Position numbers and translations under genes: made by a program. A stretch of 64,000 nucleotides of DNA, taken from Apostichopus japonicus. Taxonomy: Eukaryota > Echinodermata > Holothuroidea > Aspidochirotida > Stichopodidae. Positions 55,384 to 64,000 of this stretch are shown in pieces (within the stretch, counting starts at the first letter, position 1; the number at the start of each line of letters is the position of its first letter). Where the stretch lies: the NCBI RefSeq assembly GCF_037975245.1, contig NC_092582.1, positions 18,750,577 to 18,814,576 of the forward strand, given 5' to 3'. The notes below the pieces were generated by a model, which saw only the letters and a program-made list of their open reading frames with translations, searched no databases and had not been told where the DNA came from.

Positions 55384-55454
55384 GGCTCGAACGAAATTCG
55401 AACCAGCGACCTCAGAATTACAAGTCCTTGTTTCTCACTGATTTCAGGCTCTGT
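55384..55454 (-). pseudogene. Degenerate tRNA-like sequence (possible tRNA-derived repeat)
   Basis: In minus sense it contains ACTTGTAATTCTGAGGTCGC then TGGTTCGAATTTCGTTCGAG, resembling the anticodon arm of a Thr(TGT)-type tRNA and a B box. The 5' acceptor strand does not pair with the 3' GAGCC end, and the D arm is poor. It is therefore not an intact tRNA gene. Confidence 0.4.
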
Positions 55455-55997
55455 TTGTTGTTGCCAGATACATTGCACAAGAATACCACCAAATTCGAAA
55501 CATTTATGTCTTCGTCGAAAGATGTGGTTAAGACCTATAAAATGCAGAACTTTTCCAGCATTTTGTATTAAGCAATCAAATCCACCTACTGGAATATCAC
55601 CTTAGAGGTGGTGCATCTTCTCGATGTATCATGGCAATTTATAGCATGACATACGTGCTTTTGAAATCAACAGTCCATCAGTCAAGTATATTTGCTACAT
55701 TCCATTCTGAACATAAATATAGATGGTATCAAATACAGTAAACAGTACATATAGAGAATCGATATAATATATGTGAGATGGAAGTAGAGGAACCAGAAAT
55801 AAGTGGATACTTCTCTGGTCTGGTCCCTTTGTAACATAGATTGTGCAATGTAAAACACCCCCCCTTCCTCCCCCAAGATAACCATCAAAACTGGATCGTG
55901 AGTTAATTTGTACTCATGTTCTTACTTAGTTTGATTGTATGATCCATCTCTAAGGAGAAGACCGATCACCATAAAATTGTGAAAATATCATACTTAC

Positions 55998-56177
55998 GGC
56001 GGAAGTCAAGTGGTGACGGTGACCGCGGTGTTTGTGGTGTTCTCGGTGTATGTAATGAAAGGTTTGGTGTTCTGTCACCCGGGCTGTGCGAGGCCGAGTG
56101 TGGCCTCGGCTTAGCCCGAGTGCGTGCTCCGACTTTCAACATACCGACTCTTGCACCGACAGCCCCTGATACCTGGG
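55998..56177 (-). CDS. Unassigned exon: Pro/Ser/Thr-rich basic segment
   Basis: The 180 bases equal two bases, 59 codons and one base, with acceptor tttccctttttatctacag and donor C|GTAAGT. It is a GC-rich island in AT-rich flanks. The peptide has a basic half (KVGARTRAKPRPHSASHS) followed by repeated proline-directed sites (HTPRTPQTPRSPSP), typical of a disordered, phosphorylated region with possible SH3-binding PxxP words. The family is not recognised. Exit phase 1 joins the 51402-51621 exon (C|GT = Arg) without a stop. The exon before it was not found up to 64000. Confidence 0.7.
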
Positions 56178-57336
56178 CTGTAGATAAAAAGGGAAATAAA
56201 GAAACTGTTATAGGCAAGGCTTCAGGCAAACCATGAGAACATTTTATAGCAGTATCACAATGCGGTGTTTTGGATGAATACCATTGCACACATATGTAAG
56301 GAATACCCAAAAAACATCATTACAAGCGAGTTGCAGTGGACATGTTCATTCTACTTCACGAATATGTGTAGGTTATTTGAAAGCATTATCATTTTCACGA
56401 ATTATTCATTATTCCCTGACTTAGGTGGAGTGTTAGTTTTTTTCAAATATTAGCCTCAAGTTTACCTCGAGTGACGGTGACATTATAGCTTGTTTCTTAG
56501 GGTTTGAGCATGTGTGACCATTGTCTGATTTTCTAGCATATTCTAATAACAAGGCTGTTGGCCTTTTTAATAACATGTTCGCATTTTTCAATACGGTATA
56601 CGTAGACGGCAAAAAGGCGAATAGAGGGCGACAAATAGAAATACTTCTTCATTAGGGTTACAGGAAGCGATACTTTGAAAGTCGTCTGAACGATTCAAGC
56701 GTCTCATAATGTTGACATCATATGAAACAATATATATAGATAGGGTACATCATAAGCGGTCGTTAAACAGAGGTTTCATGTCGCCGTGTATTTGAAGATA
56801 TGCGAATGTGCTGTACAGCTTGTATATGTTTAATACACTGTATAGTTACCAGCGTTTGTAAGGAATTGAATTCAACTAAACATGTTTGTGTCAAATGATA
56901 TAGGCCTACATTTAGGCCTTTGTCTTCCACTAGTAAGCAATGTTATATAGTGTCACGTGTTTTAACTACAGACGTTCCGCCGTGCAGTATATCAATTTTG
57001 TACTGGATGGAACGAATGTACGGATGCTGTACACACAGAAAAAAAACCCACATTCATACTGTAATAACAAAGATTGTAAACTCCCGGAAAATAGAACGAT
57101 ATATAGATCATGACTAGGGCCTGTGTGCAATTTTGGGGGAGGATAATTAAACAGCTTTAGCTCATGAAATGTATGTAAACAGACATATGATCTTATATAA
57201 GCCCTCCGGTATTGGTTCTTGCAGAAGATTTAACACGTAAAAACATCTACTGTCTGATGCTGAGGCTGATGAGAGAAGTGCTGAGTTTATGTATTGCAGA
57301 ATATGTGTATTGTAAGTGCAGTGAATACATGATGTA

Positions 57337-57338
<2 letters not shown>

Positions 57339-57380
<42 letters not shown>
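57339..57380. repeat. (TA)n microsatellite
   Basis: Uninterrupted TA repeats. Confidence 0.96.
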
Positions 57381-57389
<9 letters not shown>

Positions 57390-60300
57390 TACTATACTAA
57401 AAATTTGTCCAAAGCTATTAACAGCCACTTCATAAAAAATAAATAAATCTACAATAAAGTCTTTCTATTGCAGTATGTTATAACCGTTCACTGAAGGGAG
57501 TAATACAACGTAGCAATGTATGCAATATGTCATACTGCATACACATGAATGTTAATAATTTAACGGGGGTGTGGATGAGGTGGGGATGGGGATGGTTGAG
57601 ACTTCTTCTTTTGTCTGTACATGTCAATAATGTATTGCATATATTTCGACCAAGACCAAATGTTTTCATGAATTTGGAAGAAGGGGAACAAATCACAAGA
57701 AACCACTGCACAATAAATCTGAATGTAATGTATATTAATAGCACGTAATACGAGACGGAGAGAAGGTTAACTTAGTCGTTATGTATTGCACGTATACTCC
57801 CCCCTCCCCACCCACCCAAAAAAAACCCACCTTACTGTATGCATCATGACACACGCGCTGCCATATCATGGGTACCAAACAATTAATGGGTCTCTATAAA
57901 GAGAACATTAATCTCCTTTGATATAAATGAGTATATGTTTGAGAGAAGCCGCTTCAATAGGTAGAACCACGTTTTTTTTAAAACTTTCGTCTGTCTGATA
58001 ATATGTTCTTTATTCATGTTAGTAAACGTGTGAATTCCACTTGAATTACTAAGAGGATTACAAATGTTTAATTCCCTAAAACTAGGCCATTGATGCCACT
58101 TTTCCCTCAATGAACTTGTACTTGGTTTTACTAGCCTTCCTATTGTACCGTGATGAACGACTTGATGTGACAGGGGATTAATCATTTATGATATTGAATT
58201 TCAAACCTATTTCATAAACTGAAACAACTCTATATACATATATATATATATTTAAAAAAAATAACGGAAGGCCCACAAGACAATTGCTCATTACAATATT
58301 AACACATTAAAGACTATTGTTTTCATGTAATTGCATTCATTTGATTCATGTTTCGTACATTTCTTATATCAAAGATACATACGTTTTGGAAACGCATATT
58401 GGAAACACATATTGGAAACACATACAGTACTTGGGAACTAGCAAAATATATATGCCGTTCGCAAAGGTTAATATAGACACCAACCGTTTTTTGTCAGACT
58501 TTGATCAAAGTGGACTCTTTGTCTTTTAAAGTAGAATATTTTGGTATTAAAGGAATTGTCTGGTGGAAGATTTTGATACATTGTCCTTGTAGTTATTATT
58601 TTTCTCTTTCTAACCATGTAAAAATTGTCCCCATTCGACATTTTTTTCTTGTAGAAATCTGGTTTTCAAATTCACCAGTTTCTCACCAAAAGTACCGTTT
58701 GTTCGAACGCTTCAATATGGTGTTTGACGTAGTGCTTGCAGATAGGCAAAACAGGCGACTTGAAGTTAGCACTCCCAATTCCGCAGCAAATTAACTCACG
58801 TGTAAGCACATTGAATTGCCTCATATATATAACGTACATACTCGCGAACGTATATACTACGATGCTCAGTTGGTGTACTTGTATAGCGTTACACATAACA
58901 CTCACACTCACACTCAAACCACAGTTCATTAACTGTTCTTCGAACTCGCTGAAATAAAATTCACGGTTCAAATTAACAGTAAAAGGAAACTAATAAAGTA
59001 TTCGTTAAACCGAAAGATGAAACTTGGCGGGATCGATGTCATCGCAGAACTGTCCGATTGTAAACGTTAGGGTAGCCTATACACGCGAACATTCTTCGCG
59101 CTGGTGCTGGATACCGCGATGTATAAACAACGAAGAGCCTGCTGTTAAAATTTACCTTGTGTTACACAAAGACCACGGAACCACCGCTCAAATACATGGT
59201 GGCTTAAGGAGTTTTTGAAAACATATCTAATTTTTAAGAAATTTCACCGGAAATTAAGGAAGAAATTTATCTGTATACACACGCTGTTTTTGTTGTGATT
59301 ACCGTATAGGTACTGTGCGGAGGGTGGGTTATGACGCAATCTGCTATGGCAGAGCTGACGTCACGTATTGTACTGTTCAAATCATATTTGAAATGTCTAT
59401 CCATAACGATTAAAAAATCGTTTCTCTGTCAAACGCAACATTAGCGTTCTCATACTTTGACAACATGTTTGGAAAATTATTTACTATTTTTTAAGGTAAC
59501 TTCTTTGGGCCACCAGACAATCCTTTTAAATGCACTTGGTAGATATCTGTATATAAGCTCTAGAATATCATATGGCAATTTCATTGTAGCTGGGGTGGGG
59601 CTACTTAAGGTTGGGAAGAATGATTATATAACTTTGGTGCTTAATTTACGCATATACACATTTGATCATGTATATATATGAAATATGTTAATTTATTGCA
59701 GTAGCAAAGATTTTATATGTCCATTTCAAAGCGACAGAATCTTTTTTCGTCTTCTTTCTCAGAGTAGTAATCCGTTTTATTTTGTATAGTATTTTTAAAA
59801 ACACTCACCCTATTTTTTATGATATCACCTTCAGTATACAAAAGCGATAAAAACTGGTAGGAGTCTCCTGAAGTTTAAGTTTGATATCGGAACAGTCAAA
59901 TGTTTTAATTGAACAAAAAAGCAGTGAAAATAATAATATAGGCCTATTTGTTGCGGCATTGGTTACGTCGTTTCTTTAAAGAAACGAAATCAAATTTGTT
60001 CCCCAAATTGAAAAGGTCCTTTCTAAAATAAGTAGTTCAAGTAAGTATTAATCTTGTGCCAAATGTCAGGGGTCATTATGTTTTCTATATGAAAACAATA
60101 TGTGCTGTTACTAGATAATGAAACCGCAATCCTCTATAATGTATTTTTCAGATATGAAAACTTGTGCAGCTTTCTCCTTGTATAGCTCACACTTCGAGCA
60201 TGCAAACTGGGAGGAGATTAGCCTTGATAAAACAGATTAGTCCCTGAAAAGGTCAGTTTACAAACGGGGAATAGTTGTAATTAATTGGAAACAAAGTAGC

Positions 60301-62570
60301 GCATGGCTGTGTGGCTTGCGCACATACATATCATAAGGATATACTGGGGTATAGGATTGTTTATGTGCCTATAGGTTAAAACATAGTTTTGGCGTGAGCG
60401 TAGGTTGATATATATGTACCAAGTTAGACATGTTAGGCTATGATTCTATCGTATGGAAAGTTTTTTGTTACGGACGAGAGAATGGAGATGAGGAGAAATA
60501 ACTGTTAATGATGGAAGTTATAATATGCACTTAAAGTTTTTAGCAGAGTTCGAGAAGACACATTACAGACTCTTGGTCTCAATTTCTTTTGAGGTTAAAA
60601 CTAAATTCTGATAAAATGTACTGAAAGACCAAAGGAAGACGATGGAACAAGAAAAAATAAAATATGAGACAGCCATTTCAAGACCACGAGGTTTTCGCTT
60701 CATTATACTGTTACATAGAAGACATGTAAAATCTTTCCTTTACTTCTATATATAATAGTGTAATCTTGAGGAACTGGTGTGTGAACGATAAGTCCTTTTC
60801 CCAACTGAAATCGGCTGAGAACAGTTCTTGTAATTTCTATTTTTATTTATGTTTACAAAATATATTAAAGAAAGATATAATTCGGTTAAAGACAAGTAAG
60901 AAACCCACATACATATATACTGAAAACAATGTACTTTATCCTCTACATTCGCCATTTGTTAATCATTACATTACATAACTTACAACCTTAGGTTCTGGTT
61001 GAAAGCTTCTCCTTCTGCATAAAGTATAGGCCCTTGACGATTTATTACCTACAAGTGATTAACTTCACAAGAAAAATCATAAAAAATTAATATCATTAAC
61101 AATTTTGTTTGATGCTATCCGCTACTAATATCCCATACCAAGGTAGTCATTATAATTTTGCTAGCCAATTTTTCATTACAAATAACGAACTAAACAGATG
61201 GAAAAACCTTGCAGTTTTGCAATTTGCTCTTTGCGTGAGCTGAATACTAATATGGGGAAGTATCTGAGCGACGAAATGTTTGGGGAAAAAATATAGAAAA
61301 AGATCATACGCTAGAGATTGATCATTTAATTTGATCAGTTGAAATCTTATTAACGGTCTTAGTCAGCGCGGGTTTGGCATGATACTTAGCAGAAAAACAC
61401 TGTATTAGCCCATAACGGGTGCAACATTGGCGCACCTCCTCCTTTTGAGAAATTTCGCTAACATGGAAGATTCTTCGATGCCAAATGGGTGCCATAGTTT
61501 GTAAATTCTGAAAAAAACGTTCAAGAATTTTCGATTGTTAAATACTGAAAGCGTGGTTTGAAAATCATCGAATCGATGAATAGTGTCTGCAATTCAGGAA
61601 AACTATTAGTTAATCGAGTGTAAAAAGAAAACAATAACGTGTTCGTAAGTCCCTCATAATATACTATCTTTTCATCCCTATCCATTCACCTAGCATCATC
61701 TGTCACTCGATGTTGTAAAGTAGAGATTTAGCTATTAACCTTTTATTTTTGGTCACATGTATGTATTTCCCGTTTATTTTTGTACGGCGGATCCTCGGCA
61801 GAGGGACGGTGTGATTGGAGAGTTTCTGCAAAACATTAATCTGCAGGGTTTATATATTTTTACCATGTTACTGTGTATGGAACAAGCAGACCTACATAGA
61901 AACTTTGGAAGGCAACATACGTATAAGATGTTAGGCTATACTAAAGCAGAAGAAACTTCCACTATACGAATTCTGTCATGGTTGCAAAACAAAGGTCATA
62001 TGGTGCAGCAGAACGAAAGTGTATATAATACAGCGTGAGTGTCTTACCACCACAAACCTTCATCAAATGTGTTACTGTATCAACAGCAAGATGACTGTTT
62101 ATCCTAGACTAGAGTTTATGCTAGTCGAATCATTATGTATCAATCCGGAAATGTTCAGTTTGCACGGTTTTGTTTCACATTATTGATACAGGCGATGCTT
62201 GTTGAAACATTTTTTTCTTGTTGAGCACACGTTATGCGTGTGTTATTGCTGTATATAGGTGTGGAACACTATACTCGACCACTTATTAACAAGAACTATG
62301 TTTATGCTTCTTCTCCATGACCCTAAAACTACAGGAACACAATATGAGATGACAACCGTACTATTTCATATATTTAGTGAATGTTTATTTCCAGGAAATC
62401 TCCAAGAAAGATGTCTTCATATACCACGGAATAATTAAGGAAAAGATGGCAACTAAGTCGACGATACGTTGGGTTTGTGTATTTTACTGATACAATCCAG
62501 CCAGGGACGTACAGTAGCTAGAGAAATAATTGACTTGAATCTTCAATAGCTGGAAAATCGATGCTCTAAA

Positions 62571-62806
62571 ACATGACAGTTGGAAAAATGATATCTATGC
62601 GAAATCTCGTGATAAGTTAAGCTCATACACCTCTTGGCAGGATAGTTAGATTTCTGAGTCACTGACATTAGGCAGCTTATAATAATTCTAATTATTACAA
62701 GATTTGACTAAATTGCAACTAACAATATTAACAGATATATTGTTTTTAGCTCCTTGTACAAACCATAATAATGTTGAAAATACTACAAACTTTCTTTGAA
62801 ATTGTC
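62571..62806 (+). repeat. Dispersed repeat, copy 2
   Basis: Begins ACATGACAGTTGGAAAAATG and contains GGCAGGATAGTTAGATTTC, TACAAGATTTGACTAAATT and TAGCTCCTTGTACAAA. It parallels 49111-49354 at perhaps 65-75 percent by eye. Confidence 0.8.
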
Positions 62807-64000
62807 TGAATACGGCAAATTGGCGCTCGATTAGACACCTTACCACCCGTTATAGCATATTTAGGTAGAAAGAATTGACAACCCACTCGTGTTATGTCGG
62901 AATTGGAATTTCAATTGGATCTTCAAAAATACCTTTGTCAAATTAAGAACCTATTTTTCGAATGAAGAGATGTGCGTACACATTAGTAACATTAAAGTTT
63001 TTATTTAATCAACGTCCAATCCATCACCATCGACATCATCTTACAAAGATACTTAAAGAAAGTTAACGCAGGCATAATATCATCCATTTAGACTTGAACG
63101 TTTAATTTTAAAAGAATTTGAATTCATGCATGCACTCCGATGTTTGCTCATGTTAGCCATTTTTACGGATACATGATCATAACTCAAGTTACTGGCTAAA
63201 ATATTCCGAAATTGCAGAGTAGTCACACTGTATAATAATTCACGATTGCCCCTTCCCCCACCCTCCCAAAAAAGATATCGTTGTATACACTTGCCAGATG
63301 CCAGGAAATCGCATCTAACAGTGTTTAATAAACCACAGCAGATTCCAATTCTAATATAATGTACTAACGGAAGAACATACGACACATAGTACATCACATA
63401 CGAGGTCACGGGCAGGCAACAGACTCCGACAACCACATTTGATACACACCCCAATGAGGTGGTGTGCGTTTGGCAAGCCGTTTTAAGTGGAATTAATGCT
63501 TCTTAAGTAGAGAAAAAGGAGGTAAATGTTAAAACGGCTTGTCATGTATGTGCGGGTGTATACTGTAGATCAGTATACAGTCTTATGTTAAGATTAAGGT
63601 TTAAACCTTCCAACAACAAAGGTTAATGTATGTTCATGTGTTAATAAGTCTTACAATACCATCAATCAGCAACCCAAACATCTGTGTTCTTTGTCTGTTA
63701 ATTAACATTCTGTTATTATACGTAATTTGTAAGGTGTGAGTTTAATTGGACAGAAGTAACGATTGAATAATCGCATTACAAAGAAATTATCAAAATGAAT
63801 GAAATCAAGTTTGACCTATACTTTATATATGATATTAGTTTATAAAACCATTACGTTTTTACGCAACAACAAAATGAAATGTTCTTAAACTGATAATAAT
63901 AATACTTTCAGCTTCATCGTTTCAAAAAGTAAACCAAAAAAAAAAATGAATTTGAAAATTCATCTAAATGTTGCTATTAGTATTGCTGATAAATGTTAAT

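Larger units (their letters stand above)
51622..55997 (-). other. Intron between the two unassigned exons (4,376 bp)
   Basis: Bounded by GTAAGT and ttattag, phase 1. It contains the Harbinger-like element at 52353-53481, a (TA)n run (53571-53594), C and G runs (54103-54112; 54459-54471) and a degenerate tRNA-like stretch (55384-55454). Confidence 0.6.
56178..64000. other. 7.8 kb without recognisable exons
   Basis: AT-rich. It holds (TA)n at 57339-57380, a G-rich stretch (57563-57598), three tandem copies of a GGAAACACATATT-like word (58385-58425) and one copy of a dispersed repeat (62571-62806). No exon could be supported. Confidence 0.55.

Noticed and set aside
55384-55454. Intact tRNA-Thr gene
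   Set aside because: The 3' half is tRNA-like but the acceptor stem and D arm do not pair, so it is listed only as a tRNA-like pseudogene.
57883-58185. 100-codon minus-strand frame with some retroelement-like look
   Set aside because: Could not be aligned to any reverse transcriptase or nuclease motif by eye; kept as non-coding.

Overview
The window is animal nuclear DNA, not bacterial. It is AT-rich and carries intron-split coding sequence, many (TA)n microsatellites, homopolymeric G or C runs and short inverted-repeat transposons. Its only recognisable gene is the 5' part of a voltage-gated calcium channel alpha-1 subunit of the Cav2 class (presynaptic P/Q, N, R type), on the minus strand. 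A single-copy-looking Cav2 gene in this repeat landscape, with frequent AGGCCTA-type words, suggests a marine invertebrate deuterostome such as an echinoderm. That taxon call is inference only.

Channel, 130-16763, read right to left. Exon 1 (16552-16763) encodes the cytoplasmic N terminus and the approach to IS1. A 6.8-kb minor-spliceosome AT-AC intron follows. Exon 2 (9613-9718) encodes IS1. Exon 3 (8948-9087) encodes IS2 and the start of IS3. A cluster of four alternative copies of the next exon follows (5487-5569, 4754-4869, 4550-4653, 4057-4163), each encoding the IS3-S4 loop and the IS4 voltage sensor. Exon 5 (130-300) encodes IS5 and the first part of the pore turret. The rest of the channel lies beyond position 1. 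The four copies share splice phases (in at 2, out at 1) and are each 2 mod 3 long, so only a single copy gives the normal frame. The window therefore encodes a four-way choice of voltage sensor for domain I. The first copy lacks the outermost gating arginine and has a much shorter loop. This is the main discovery candidate.

Upstream, 16765-64000. About 35 kb hold no recognised exon. Then come two minus-strand exon-like blocks, 51402-51621 (charged, probably helical) and 55998-56177 (Pro/Ser/Thr-rich). Their phases join each other, and also join a good acceptor just before the channel ATG. They are either 5' exons of an N-terminally extended Cav2 isoform or part of an unrecognised neighbour gene.

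Repeats. Non-autonomous DNA transposons include a hAT-type element with an 8-bp target duplication (10346-10892), a Harbinger-like element flanked by TAA (52353-53481), a fold-back element with inner ~105-bp repeats (8035-8706) and a shorter element (44242-44571). There are two minisatellites (42013-43180; 49783-50099), a (TA)n-linked palindrome (36165-36364), several local tandem duplications and many (TA)n arrays. No rRNA, CRISPR or intact tRNA gene was seen.
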